Of a stretch of 64,000 nucleotides of DNA, positions 24,993-35,095 are shown one piece after another. Under the pieces are notes generated by a model. It was not told the origin of the DNA. It was given only the letters and a program-made list of their open reading frames with translations, and searched no databases. The stretch is from assembly GCA_017399105.1 (NCBI GenBank), contig JAFQEJ010000052.1, positions 27,465 to 91,464 of the forward strand. Direction: 5' to 3'. Source of the DNA: Clostridia bacterium (GTDB taxonomy: Bacteria; Bacillota; Clostridia; Oscillospirales; CAG-272). Numbering within the stretch: the stretch's first letter is position 1; each line of letters begins with the position of its first letter. The position numbers were made by a program, and so were the translations under genes.

Positions 24993-27935
24993 ATGAACAA
25001 ATCGAGATTTACAAAGCTTCTTTCGCTGATGCTTGCGCTTGTGATGATCCTCGGTTCTCTTTCGATCTCTGTATCTGCGGCTGAAGATACAGAGAGTGCA
25101 CAGGCTTCTGTGGAAGCTACCGCACTGACCGAGCTTCTGACCGCGATCAAGTACGCAGAGTATGAAGCAAAGTATGCTGCTGAAGCGAAAGCGACATCGA
25201 CGGTTACCATCGACGCGCTTAAGTATGACGCAGACAACACCAACGCCGCCGTAAAAACAGAGACTTACGACGGTACCAAGGGCCTTTATCTCCCTGCGGA
25301 GGGTAAGGTTTCCTGGAAGGTCAACGTGCCCGCGACCGGCAAGTATATGATTGAAGTCGTATACTACCCCGTTGAAGGTAAGGCTACCTCTATTGAGCGC
25401 TCTTTCTTCATCGACGGCAAGGTTCCTTTCTATGAATCCCGCTTCCTTTCCTTTACAAAGGTTTGGTCAGACAACCTTGAAGAGGACGGAACATTCAAGA
25501 AGGATATCAACGGCAACGAGATCAAGCCCACTAAGGTACAGACACCCGCTTGGAGAACCGCGGAATTCAAGGATTCCACCGGTGCTCATGTTTACCCCTT
25601 CGAATACTTCTTCGAAAAGGGCGAGCATACCCTCACTCTTGAGGCTCAGCGTGAGTCCATGGCCGTCGCCGAGATCATTCTGAGACCTGTAGATGAGCTT
25701 CTCACCTATGAGGAATATCTCGCCGAAAAGAAAGCAGCAGGTGCCACTGAGGTTTCTCTCGCAGAGCCTCTCCGCTACGCAGCGGAAAAAACACTAAACA
25801 CCTCCGACCAGACAATATACCCCATTAACGACAGAACTTCCTACATTACGGAGCCCCAGGACCCTGCAAAGGTTCTCCTCAACTCTATCGGCGGCACCAA
25901 GTGGCAGACCGTCGGTCAGTGGGTCAGCTATGAGGTAGAGGTTCCCCAGGCAGGTCTTTATAAGATCGTTACAAGATTTAAGCAGGACACCCTCGACGGT
26001 ATGTTCACATCCCGTGCCGTCAAGATCAACGGTGAGATCCCCTTCGACGAAGCGCAGTATCTCCAGTTCAACTACGGTGATACCTGGCAGACTGCCGCGC
26101 TCGGTGCAGGTGAGACAGAGTATCTCTTCTACCTCGAGGAAGGCAAGAACACTATCGAGCTTGAAATCGTGCTCGGTAATATGGCTGACATCATCCGTCA
26201 GGTTGATGAGAGCCTTAAGATCATCACTGCGGCTTATACCAAGATCCTGATGATCACCGGTGCTTCCCCCGACAGCTACCGTGACTACGGTTTCTACCGT
26301 ATCATCCCCGATGAGATCGACGACCTGCTCGAAGAGAGCGAGCGTCTCTACAGTCTCTCCGCTCAGTTTGAAGAGATCACCGGCGCCAAGGGTTCCTATG
26401 TAGCAACTCTTGACAAGGTCGCTCTCCTTCTCGAGCGTATGGGTTCGGAAGAGGATGAGGTTGCGAAGAACCTGACCAACCTGAAGAGCAACATCGGTAC
26501 ACTCGGTACCTGGCTGCTCAATGCGAAGAACCAGCCTCTCGAGCTCGACTACATCCAGATCGATGCTGCAGACGCTAAGCTTCCCAAGGCAAACGCAAAC
26601 TTCTTCCAGGCTGCATGGTATGAAATTTCCATGTTTATTTCTTCCTTCGTGTCCGACTACAACACCCTCGGCGCTATGACTGAGGTTGATGTTGCCGACA
26701 CCGTTGAAGTATGGACTGCTACCGGTCGTGACCAGGCGCAGATCATTCGTACTCTGATCAACAACAACTACACTCCCAACTCGGGCATCAATGTCACCCT
26801 GAAGCTGGTTGCAGCAGGTTCGCTGCTTCCTTCGGTTCTTGCGGGCGTAGGTCCTGATGTATCACTGCAGGAGGCTTCCGGTAACATCATCAACTGGGCT
26901 ATTCGAAGCGCGGTTGTTGAAATCCAGGATTTTGAAGGCTTCGACGAAGCTGCTTCCTGGTTCTCCGAGTCTGCAATGATTCCTCTGACTCTTTACGGCA
27001 AGGCATACGGTCTGCCTGTAACTCAGGACTTCTCGATGATGTTCTATCGCGCTGATATCTTCAATCAGCTCGGTATCGAACCTCCCAAGACCTGGGATGA
27101 CTTCTATGCAATCATTCCTGTTCTCCAGAACAACAACATGGAGGTTGCCTTCCCCAGCAAGCTGGCCGGTGAGAACCTCTTCCTCTATCAGCTGGGCGGT
27201 GAGCTTTATGCAGACGATGGTATGAGAATCAACCTCGACTCCAATAAGGCTCTGGAAGCATTCTCTACGCTTTGCTCCTTCTTCCAGCAGTATAAGTTCC
27301 CGCTTACTTATGACTTCCCGAACCGCTTCCGTACAGGTGAAATGCCGATCGGTATTGTAGGCTACACCTCTTACACACAGCTGTCGGTTTACGCTCCCGA
27401 AATTAAGGGTCTTTGGGAATTTGTAGCGCTTCCCGGTTATCTCCAGGAGGACGGTACAATCAATAATGTATCCACTTCTGCTGTTACCGGTATCGTTATG
27501 ATGAATGGCGTATCGAATCCCGAAAATACCTGGGACTTCATGAAATGGTTTGTTTCGGCTGACGCTCAGTCCGAGTATGCAAACGAATTGACCGCTCTTC
27601 TCGGTACCGTGTCCAAGCACAATACCGCGAACATCAAGTCTCTCGAAGCACTGCCCTGGACAACAAACGAACTGAAGGCGCTTCAGTCGCAGTTCTACAA
27701 TCTCGCTGCAATTCCCGAATATCCGGGCGGATATATCATTGACCGTTACGTCAACTTCGCTTTCATGGATGTTTACAACAACAACGCAGATCCTGTTGAG
27801 TCGATGCTTGACAACATCACCGAGATCAACAAGGAAATCTCCAGAAAGCGTCTCGAGTTCGGTCTTGAAGCTTACGAGATCAGTTACTCCACCAACTTCA
27901 CCGAGAGTATCGATGATGCGGAGAGCGCAGAATAA
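24993..27935 (+). CDS. Giant extracellular solute-binding protein with N-terminal carbohydrate-binding-like modules
   Basis: 980 residues from ATG 24993 (TAGGAGGAAAAAG site). Signal peptide ends near VSAA (~residue 29); no lipobox. Two beta-sandwich modules of CBM35/CBM6 type (~85-235 and ~270-400: GKVSWKVNVPATGKYMIEVV, GQWVSYEVEVPQAGLYKIVT) precede a helical region. The C-terminal family-1 binding-protein domain (~565-960) has SMMFYRADIFNQLGIEPPKTW. Ordinary binding proteins are about half this length. It feeds the permeases encoded next. Codons end mostly in C, unlike the host genes to the left, which suggests high expression. Confidence 0.85.
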   Translation: MNKSRFTKLLSLMLALVMILGSLSISVSAAEDTESAQASVEATALTELLTAIKYAEYEAKYAAEAKATSTVTIDALKYDADNTNAAVKTETYDGTKGLYLPAEGKVSWKVNVPATGKYMIEVVYYPVEGKATSIERSFFIDGKVPFYESRFLSFTKVWSDNLEEDGTFKKDINGNEIKPTKVQTPAWRTAEFKDSTGAHVYPFEYFFEKGEHTLTLEAQRESMAVAEIILRPVDELLTYEEYLAEKKAAGATEVSLAEPLRYAAEKTLNTSDQTIYPINDRTSYITEPQDPAKVLLNSIGGTKWQTVGQWVSYEVEVPQAGLYKIVTRFKQDTLDGMFTSRAVKINGEIPFDEAQYLQFNYGDTWQTAALGAGETEYLFYLEEGKNTIELEIVLGNMADIIRQVDESLKIITAAYTKILMITGASPDSYRDYGFYRIIPDEIDDLLEESERLYSLSAQFEEITGAKGSYVATLDKVALLLERMGSEEDEVAKNLTNLKSNIGTLGTWLLNAKNQPLELDYIQIDAADAKLPKANANFFQAAWYEISMFISSFVSDYNTLGAMTEVDVADTVEVWTATGRDQAQIIRTLINNNYTPNSGINVTLKLVAAGSLLPSVLAGVGPDVSLQEASGNIINWAIRSAVVEIQDFEGFDEAASWFSESAMIPLTLYGKAYGLPVTQDFSMMFYRADIFNQLGIEPPKTWDDFYAIIPVLQNNNMEVAFPSKLAGENLFLYQLGGELYADDGMRINLDSNKALEAFSTLCSFFQQYKFPLTYDFPNRFRTGEMPIGIVGYTSYTQLSVYAPEIKGLWEFVALPGYLQEDGTINNVSTSAVTGIVMMNGVSNPENTWDFMKWFVSADAQSEYANELTALLGTVSKHNTANIKSLEALPWTTNELKALQSQFYNLAAIPEYPGGYIIDRYVNFAFMDVYNNNADPVESMLDNITEINKEISRKRLEFGLEAYEISYSTNFTESIDDAESAE

Positions 27936-27979
27936 AATTCCCGGTTTACTTCATGAAATCTGATAAGGAGTGAAATACA

Positions 27980-28936
27980 ATGTCAGAAAATACGGCTGCA
28001 AAGGAAGTCAAGAGACCTACAGCGCGTAAGGATATGACAATGGCTCAGTGGACTCTGAAGGAAATGAAGAGAAACAAGGTCGCGTACGTCATGATCGCCC
28101 CCTTCTTCCTCATTTTTACTACCTTCACCGTCGTGCCGGTTATCCTGTCGCTGGCTCTCAGCTTCACGACTTTCAACATGCTCGAGATGCCGGATTTCAT
28201 CTTCATGGACAACTACATCCGTCTGTTCCTGGATGATGACATCTTCATCACGGCTGTTCAGAACACCCTGATCTTCGCGGCGATTACAGGTCCTGTATCC
28301 TACATCCTGTCCTTCGTCATCGCGTGGTTCATCAATGAACTTGCTCCCAAGATGAGAGCGTTCGTAACGCTGATCTTCTACTCACCGAGTATCTCGGGTG
28401 CGGTATACATGATCTGGGGCGTCATCTTCTCGGGTGATACCTACGGTTACGTCAACGGTATGCTCATCAACCTCGGCTTCATCACAGAGCCGATTCAGTT
28501 CTTCCAGAACGCAACCTATGTTATGCCTCTGTGTATCGTCGTCGCGCTCTGGACCTCGCTCGGTACCGCGTTTCTTTCCTTTATCGCGGGTCTTCAGATC
28601 GTCGACCGTTCCCTCTATGAGGCAGGCGCAGTTGACGGTGTCAAGAACCGTTGGCAGGAGCTTTGGTACATCACCCTTCCTTCTATGAAGGAACAGCTTA
28701 TGTTCGGTGCGGTCATGTCGATCACCGGCTCCTTCGGTTTCGGTGGTATCGTAACAGCTCTGGCAGGCTTCCCGTCTGTTGACTACTGTGCATGGACCAT
28801 TCAGCACCATCTCGAGGACTACGGCGGACAGCGTTTCGAGGTTGGTTATGCCTCTGCAATAGCAACCGTGCTCTTCGCCATGATGTTCGGCTGTAACATC
28901 GTGATCAAGAAATTACTTGCAAAGGTGGGACAATAA
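27980..28936 (+). CDS. Sugar ABC transporter permease (MalF/UgpA type)
   Basis: 318 residues, six membrane segments after a cytoplasmic N-terminus. The EAA loop is SLYEAGAVDGVKNRWQELWYITLPSMK (split here at ~212-238), which docks the ATPase. AAGGAGTG precedes the ATG. It pairs with the next gene. No ATPase gene lies in the operon, so a shared MsmX-type ATPase is expected (inference from Firmicute practice). Confidence 0.93.
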   Translation: MSENTAAKEVKRPTARKDMTMAQWTLKEMKRNKVAYVMIAPFFLIFTTFTVVPVILSLALSFTTFNMLEMPDFIFMDNYIRLFLDDDIFITAVQNTLIFAAITGPVSYILSFVIAWFINELAPKMRAFVTLIFYSPSISGAVYMIWGVIFSGDTYGYVNGMLINLGFITEPIQFFQNATYVMPLCIVVALWTSLGTAFLSFIAGLQIVDRSLYEAGAVDGVKNRWQELWYITLPSMKEQLMFGAVMSITGSFGFGGIVTALAGFPSVDYCAWTIQHHLEDYGGQRFEVGYASAIATVLFAMMFGCNIVIKKLLAKVGQ

Positions 28937-28938
28937 TT

Positions 28939-29811
28939 ATGGCTAAATTAAGAACCAGAAAACACGCCGTTGTCCTTAACCGTTCGGTCGGAGGCGACGT
29001 GGGAATCAATACGTTCCTCATTCTCATGGGTGCGTTCATGTTCCTTCCGATGCTTTACACGCTGATGCAGTCGCTCAAGCCTCTGGATGAGCTGTGGGCA
29101 TTCCCTCCCCGCTTCTATGTAACAAGCCCGACACTGAAGAACTTCGGTGACCTCTTCCGACTGATGGGTACCTCCTGGGTTCCCTTCTCCCGTTACATTT
29201 TCAACACCATTCTGATCGCAGTCGGCGGTACCTTCGGTAACCTGATGCTCGGCTCGATGGCTGCTTACGCGCTTGCTAAGATCAAGTTCCCCGGACGCGG
29301 CTGGATGTTCCAGATGGTCGTCCTCTCGCTGATGTTCAACGCTACCGTTGCCGGTATCGCGAACTTCATCATCATGTCCGCTCTCGGCTGGGTTGATACA
29401 TACCTCGCAATCATCATCCCTGCATGGGGCTCCACACTCGGTCTTTACCTCATGAAGCAGTTTATGGAATCTTCTGTTTCGGATGCGGTTCTCGAATCTG
29501 CCCGTCTGGACGGTGCTTCCGAGTTCTACACCTTCTGGAAGATCGCGATGCCGATGGTTAAGCCCGCTTGGCTTACTCTGATCGTGTACTCCTTCCAGGG
29601 ACTCTGGAACTCCGGTGCTTCCATTTATGTTTACTCTGAGGAGCTCAAGACCTTCAACTACGCTATCGGTCAGATTCTCGCCGGCGGTATTGTCCGTGCA
29701 GGTGCGGGTGCTGCTTCCACAGTCGTTATGATGGCTGTGCCGATCGCCGTCTTCGTCATCTCTCAGAGTAACATCATCGAGACCATGGCGTCGTCCGGTA
29801 TGAAAGACTAA
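28939..29811 (+). CDS. Sugar ABC transporter permease (MalG/UgpE type)
   Basis: 290 residues, six membrane segments. The EAA loop is LESARLDGASEFYTFWKIAM (~184-203). Starts 2 bp after the previous stop, so both subunits should be made together. C-terminal residues IETMASSGMKD match the usual short tail of this family. Confidence 0.93.
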   Translation: MAKLRTRKHAVVLNRSVGGDVGINTFLILMGAFMFLPMLYTLMQSLKPLDELWAFPPRFYVTSPTLKNFGDLFRLMGTSWVPFSRYIFNTILIAVGGTFGNLMLGSMAAYALAKIKFPGRGWMFQMVVLSLMFNATVAGIANFIIMSALGWVDTYLAIIIPAWGSTLGLYLMKQFMESSVSDAVLESARLDGASEFYTFWKIAMPMVKPAWLTLIVYSFQGLWNSGASIYVYSEELKTFNYAIGQILAGGIVRAGAGAASTVVMMAVPIAVFVISQSNIIETMASSGMKD

Positions 29812-29825
29812 GGGGGTACTGAAGA

Positions 29826-31949
29826 ATGAAGAAAATGACACAATTCATTACCCTGATTCTGGCGATCATGTGCGTTGTTGGCTGCTTCCCTGTTTCCGCA
29901 GAGGCTTATGCAACCTATACATACGACATCGACGGCTTTGTTGCCGCTTCGCCCGACGCTTATACGCCTGACCAGGTAATCAACTATGCTTACATGGGTC
30001 TGAAGGCTGATCTCAACGACGTGCGCGACATGTTCGTTGACAAGAACAACAACGTATATCTTGCAAATGCAAAGGCAAACGAGATCGTTGTTCTTGACCC
30101 CTACTTCAAGCACAAGTTCTCCATCACTGAGTTCGTTAACCACCAGGGTGTTCCGGACTCTCTGAATACTCCCTCCGGTGTGTTTGTCACCGAGGATCGC
30201 ATCTATGTCGCTGATACCGAGAACAACCGTATCGTTATCTTCGACCTTGAGGGTGAATTCATTGACATCTTTGAAGAGCCCGACAGTGACGTTATGCCCG
30301 AGAACTCCATCTACAAGCCGGTTGCGCTTGCAGTTGACTCCTCCGGACGTGTTTACGTCGTATCCTCCACCACCTACATGGGTGTTATCTCGCTGAACAA
30401 CGATGGTACCTTCGCGGGCTTCATCGGTGCTCAGAAGGTTACTTACGATATCCTTGATATCATCTGGAGACGTTTCCAGACAGAAGAGCAGAGAGCTCAG
30501 ACTGTTCAGTACGTTTCTACTGAGTTTAACAACATCACCATCGATGATGACGGCTTCGTCTATGTTACCACTTCCTCCATCGAGGAAAGTGCACAGCAGG
30601 CAGCCATCACCTCCAAGGCAGCTGACTATGCTCCCGTTAAGAAGCTGAACACAGCCGGTACCGATATCATGAGACGTAACGGTTTCTTCGCTCCCGGCGG
30701 TGAGGTTCGCGTTGATAACAGAGCTACCGCAGAAATTACCGGTGCTTCCAAGATTATTGACGTTGCTCTTGGCCCGGAGGGAACATGGTCCATCATCGAC
30801 GAGAAGAGAAATAAGGTTTACACCTACGACGCAGACGGCAAGCTCCTCTTCATCTTCGGAGACAAGGGCATGCAGAAGGGTAACCTTCAGAGCGTTGAGG
30901 CGATCGCTTATCAGGGCGAAAAGCTCCTCCTTCTCGACAAGACCGCAAACACCATCACAACCTACAACCGTACCGAGTACGGTGACATTCTGATCAATGC
31001 TCTCAGAAACAACAACAACCGCCGTTATGACCTGGCTGTTGAGGACTGGGAAGCAATCCTTCAGAGAAACAACAACTTCGACGCCGCTTACATCGGTATC
31101 GGTAAGGCTCTTTACCGTGCAGGTGACTGGGAAGGCGCGATGAGCTACTATAAGTTCGCTTACGATACCGAAAACTACTCCAACGCCTTTAAGATGTGGA
31201 GAAAGGACTGGGTATCCAAGTACATCATCGTTGTCCCGATCTTTATCATCGTGGTTGTCGTCCTGGTCGGTATGTTCTTCAAGTATGCCGGCAAGGTCAA
31301 CAAGAAGGTTGCCGTTACACGCGGCAAGCGCACCTTTGCTCAGGAGCTGCTTTATGCGTTCCATCTGATCTTCCACCCCTTCGACGGTTACTGGGACCTC
31401 AAGCATGAGAGACGCGGTTCGCTCCGTGCAGCACTTTTCTATCTTGCAATCACAATCGCCGCATTCGCTTACCAGGCGATCGGTCGCGCTTACATTTTCA
31501 ATCCCTACGGAAGCTACTCCAGCATCTTCGTACAGTGCACATCGCTGCTTGTACCCGTTATGCTGTGGGTTACCGCTAACTGGTGTCTGACCACTCTGTT
31601 TGACGGTGAAGGCAGCTTCAAGGACATCTTCATTGCAACCTGCTATGCACTTGTTCCTCTGCCTCTGTTGATCATCCCCTCTGTTCTGATCACACATGTG
31701 GTTACACTCTCTGAAGCGGGCATCGTCAACCTGATCGTTTCCTTCGCTTGGATTTGGACAGGTCTGCTGGTATTCTTCGGTGTTATGGTTACACACGACT
31801 ATACACTGGGCAAGAACATCCTCACATGTCTGGGAACAATCGTCGGTATGTGTCTGATCATGTTTATCGCGCTGCTCTTCTCGAGCCTTGTTGCAAAGAT
31901 GACTTCCTTCATCTATAACATCGGCATTGAGATTTCGTATCGATTGTAA
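29826..31949 (+). CDS. NHL-repeat / TPR / Yip1-domain membrane protein
   Basis: 707 residues. Signal peptide (~1-26), then an NHL-type beta-propeller (~65-390; VFVTEDRIYVADTENNRIVI, DAYLANAK-like blades), a tetratricopeptide-like stretch (~400-460; AYIGIGKALYRAGDWEGAMSY) and a membrane helix (~462-482). The C-terminus carries about five further membrane segments with the Yip1 fold (~515-700; FHPFDGYWDLKHERRGS). This protein recurs beside DUF5696 and permeases in clostridial sugar operons; a sensing or assembly role for the transporter is inferred only from that company. Confidence 0.8.
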   Translation: MKKMTQFITLILAIMCVVGCFPVSAEAYATYTYDIDGFVAASPDAYTPDQVINYAYMGLKADLNDVRDMFVDKNNNVYLANAKANEIVVLDPYFKHKFSITEFVNHQGVPDSLNTPSGVFVTEDRIYVADTENNRIVIFDLEGEFIDIFEEPDSDVMPENSIYKPVALAVDSSGRVYVVSSTTYMGVISLNNDGTFAGFIGAQKVTYDILDIIWRRFQTEEQRAQTVQYVSTEFNNITIDDDGFVYVTTSSIEESAQQAAITSKAADYAPVKKLNTAGTDIMRRNGFFAPGGEVRVDNRATAEITGASKIIDVALGPEGTWSIIDEKRNKVYTYDADGKLLFIFGDKGMQKGNLQSVEAIAYQGEKLLLLDKTANTITTYNRTEYGDILINALRNNNNRRYDLAVEDWEAILQRNNNFDAAYIGIGKALYRAGDWEGAMSYYKFAYDTENYSNAFKMWRKDWVSKYIIVVPIFIIVVVVLVGMFFKYAGKVNKKVAVTRGKRTFAQELLYAFHLIFHPFDGYWDLKHERRGSLRAALFYLAITIAAFAYQAIGRAYIFNPYGSYSSIFVQCTSLLVPVMLWVTANWCLTTLFDGEGSFKDIFIATCYALVPLPLLIIPSVLITHVVTLSEAGIVNLIVSFAWIWTGLLVFFGVMVTHDYTLGKNILTCLGTIVGMCLIMFIALLFSSLVAKMTSFIYNIGIEISYRL

Positions 31950-31973
31950 ACAACCGGAAGGAGAAGATAGAAA

Positions 31974-34900
31974 ATGGAATTCAAATTTAAAAAGTTTTTA
32001 TCTGTGCTTCTGGTGCTCTGCATGGTCTTCGGCGGCATGACTCCCACCGTTTTTGCGGCGGAAGAAAAGGATGCTGAAGAAGAAGTAGTAGAAGAGACCA
32101 TCGACTACCTTAAAGAGAAATTTGAAACTGCCGAGCAGAAGCTGGCTACCATGACTCTCAAGCTTGAGCGTTATGATTACCAGATCTGGATTGAGGAGCA
32201 TACTGCTGAGGTTGCTTTCGTCAACACCAAGTCCGGCCAGATTCTCTTTACAAACCCCTACGATGTTGCAACCAGCAAGTCCTCGGATGCAACAAAGAAG
32301 GAACTGCTCTCCCAGATCATTATCAAGTACATCGATAATGATAAGGAGCTCGACATGTTCAGCTTCGTTGAGGCAGCAGAAAGAGACCAGATCACAATCA
32401 AGAATGTAAAGAACGGTATCCGTGTCGAGTACACAATGGGTCGTGAAGAGACTCGTAAGCTCGTTCCGAGACTGATCGAAAAAGGTCGTTTCGAGGATAT
32501 GATCCTTGCGAATATCGATGATCCTACCGTTTACAAGAGGCTCGATGCGTTCTACACTCTCAAGGATCCCGATGACCCGTCCCTGACAGAGCGCGGTATC
32601 ATGGAGCTGAAGGCAACCTTCCCGATCACTCAGAAGTTTGCTGTTTATGTATTCGACCCCTACGCTTCCGAGCGTGAGATCAACCAGATCGAGGGTTGGA
32701 TCAAGAACTACTGCCCGCTTTATACCTATGAAGAACTCGACTTTGACCACTCTCAGACAGAATATGAAGGCTCCGATAAAACTCCGGCGCTCTTCAAGCT
32801 CAGCCTTGAGTATTATCTCGATGAGAACGGTCCTTATGTAAGACTTCCCGCCAACGGTATCCGTTTTGACGAGGATCTCTATCAGCTCGAGTATATCAGC
32901 ATTCTCCCCTATCTCGGTGCAAGTTCATCTGACTTCACCGGCTACACCTTCACTCCCGACGGTTCGGGTGCAATCTTCCGCAATGAAGATCTTGCCGGCG
33001 GTTCTCCTGTAACCATTACGGGTAAGATCTACGGTCAGGACTACGCTTATCATGAACTCGCAGGTGCGCACCAGGAGATCATGAGACTTCCCGTTTACGG
33101 CGTAATCGAGAACTATGAAATCGAACTCGAAGTAGACGCGGACGGCAACCCCATCTGGCCCGCTATCGGTGATACCGAAGAAGAAGTGGTAGAAGAAGAG
33201 GTTGCTGAAGAAGAAGTCGTCGAGGATGAAGAGGAAGAAGACGACGAGGATGGAGAAGAGGTTGTTGAGGAAGAGCCCAAGGAAGATGAGCCCGAGCTTT
33301 ATGTATATACAGAAGACCGCGGCTTCCTTGCAATCATTGAAGAAGGCGCTTCTCTTGCCAACATCACCACCAAGCACGGTGGTACTCTCCACAAGTACAA
33401 CTCGGTTTACACCACCTTCTATCCCAGACCTAAGGATACTTATAACCTGGCAGATGCGATCTCTGTCGGCGCAAACGCTGAATGGACGGTCGTTTCTACC
33501 AGAAAGTACACCGGTAACTACAGAATCCGTCTTGTAATGCTCACAGACGAAAGAATCGCCGAAGAGAAGAACATCAAGGATTACTACTCTGTAGACTACG
33601 TTGGTATGGCTCAGGCTTACCAGGATTATCTGATTCGTGAAGGCATTCTCACTCCTCTCGAGGACGACAATGCGGATATCCCGCTCTACATTGAGAGCTT
33701 CGGTGCTACTGAGACTCAGGAGCGCGTCATGTCTATCCCGATGTGGATTATGACTCCTCTTACAACCTTTGAGGATCTCAAGTCTATGACCGAGGAGCTC
33801 AACACAGCCGGCATTACCAACATCAACTATAAGCTGACCGGTTTTGCAAACGGCGGTATGTGGGCAACTCTCCCCAATAAGGTTAAGTTCGAAAAGGTTG
33901 TCGGCGGAAATGCCGGATTTACCGATTTTGTTTCTTACGCAGCATCCAAGGGTGTTGGCGTATATCCCGATTTCAACTTCGCATATGTGGATGCTACCGA
34001 TATGTTCGACGGATTTAACTACAGAAAAGACGCAGTTAAGACCATCGATAACCGTTATGCGATGAAGAGAGAATACGACGCGGCTTACCAGTCCTTCGAC
34101 TTCTACGGCCCCAACGCTGTATCTCCTTCTGTATTCAACAAGTTCTTCAAGCGCTTTGAGCCCAACTACACCGCTCTGAATCCTTCCGGCATTTCTGTCG
34201 GCACCATCGGTTCCGATCTGAACTCCGACTTCGATAAGAAGGATCCCTACAACAGAGCTGAGTGCGAGGACTACACTGTAAACCTCTTCGAGGATATCGA
34301 AGCAGCTTACACCGATGTGATGACCGACGGCGGTAACGCTTACTCGCTCAAGTATGTCAACCACATCCTCAATACTTCGCTTGACTCCTCCCGTTACTCC
34401 AACGCAAGTAACTCCGTGCCCTTCCTCGGTATGGTTCTCCACGGCTACGTGAACTTCGCAGGTGCTCCTACCAACATGGCAGGTGACATCCGTTACGAGC
34501 TGCTCAAGATTATCGAGAACGGCGCATCCCCCTACTTCACTCTGTCCTATCAGAATACTTCCAAGCTGAAGGAAGACTACATGCTGGCTGAGTACTACTC
34601 CGTCAACTTCGACATCTGGAAGGAAGACCTTGTAACATATTACACACTTCTCAACGATGCACTGAAGGATGTTAAGTATTCTCCCATCGTGGATCACGAA
34701 TTCATGATCGGTGAGCGTGTTGCAACCGAAGCAGAGCTTGCAGCAGATGCAGAAGCTGAAAGACTCGCCGAGGAAGAGGCAGCCGAGAAGAAGGCTCTCT
34801 CTGACAAGAAGGCCGAGATGAAGAAGATCCGCGAACAGCGTGAAGCTGAAGAAAACGGTGAAGAGTATGTAGAAAAGCCCACTATCGACTTCGGTTCGCT

Positions 34901-35075
34901 GGAAGAAGAAGAAGAAGAAGAAGGCTATGCATACACCAAGTACACCTCCGATGACGGAAGTATCGTTCGCGTTACCTTCGAAAACGGCGTTGTATTCATC
35001 ATCAACTACAACAGCTTTGCAGTTACCACCGAGGGTCACACCATTGAGGCTCTCAGCTTCGTAAAGACAAAATAA
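31974..35075 (+). CDS. DUF5696 secreted protein
   Basis: 1033 residues. Signal peptide ends near VFAA (~28). An acidic helix follows, then large beta-rich and barrel-like regions; GITNINYKLTGFANGGMW (~619-636) and VGVYPDFNFAYVD (~661-673) suggest a TIM-barrel glycosidase fold. Two acidic runs (~400-440 and ~970-985) and a Lys/Glu helix (~915-960) break up the sequence. It fits the DUF5696 proteins of sugar-uptake operons. Probably an extracellular glycan-active or glycan-handling protein; no catalytic pair can be named. Confidence 0.75.
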   Translation: MEFKFKKFLSVLLVLCMVFGGMTPTVFAAEEKDAEEEVVEETIDYLKEKFETAEQKLATMTLKLERYDYQIWIEEHTAEVAFVNTKSGQILFTNPYDVATSKSSDATKKELLSQIIIKYIDNDKELDMFSFVEAAERDQITIKNVKNGIRVEYTMGREETRKLVPRLIEKGRFEDMILANIDDPTVYKRLDAFYTLKDPDDPSLTERGIMELKATFPITQKFAVYVFDPYASEREINQIEGWIKNYCPLYTYEELDFDHSQTEYEGSDKTPALFKLSLEYYLDENGPYVRLPANGIRFDEDLYQLEYISILPYLGASSSDFTGYTFTPDGSGAIFRNEDLAGGSPVTITGKIYGQDYAYHELAGAHQEIMRLPVYGVIENYEIELEVDADGNPIWPAIGDTEEEVVEEEVAEEEVVEDEEEEDDEDGEEVVEEEPKEDEPELYVYTEDRGFLAIIEEGASLANITTKHGGTLHKYNSVYTTFYPRPKDTYNLADAISVGANAEWTVVSTRKYTGNYRIRLVMLTDERIAEEKNIKDYYSVDYVGMAQAYQDYLIREGILTPLEDDNADIPLYIESFGATETQERVMSIPMWIMTPLTTFEDLKSMTEELNTAGITNINYKLTGFANGGMWATLPNKVKFEKVVGGNAGFTDFVSYAASKGVGVYPDFNFAYVDATDMFDGFNYRKDAVKTIDNRYAMKREYDAAYQSFDFYGPNAVSPSVFNKFFKRFEPNYTALNPSGISVGTIGSDLNSDFDKKDPYNRAECEDYTVNLFEDIEAAYTDVMTDGGNAYSLKYVNHILNTSLDSSRYSNASNSVPFLGMVLHGYVNFAGAPTNMAGDIRYELLKIIENGASPYFTLSYQNTSKLKEDYMLAEYYSVNFDIWKEDLVTYYTLLNDALKDVKYSPIVDHEFMIGERVATEAELAADAEAERLAEEEAAEKKALSDKKAEMKKIREQREAEENGEEYVEKPTIDFGSLEEEEEEEGYAYTKYTSDDGSIVRVTFENGVVFIINYNSFAVTTEGHTIEALSFVKTK

Positions 35076-35095
35076 GGAAAGGTGGAGTGTAATTT

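Noticed and set aside
29808..31796. 662-codon minus-strand frame opposite the NHL/Yip1 gene
   Set aside because: Result of the C-ending codon bias of this operon; the plus strand has signal peptide, repeats and membrane helices.
32925..35039. 704-codon minus-strand frame opposite DUF5696
   Set aside because: Same codon-bias shadow; no start site and odd hydrophobic composition.
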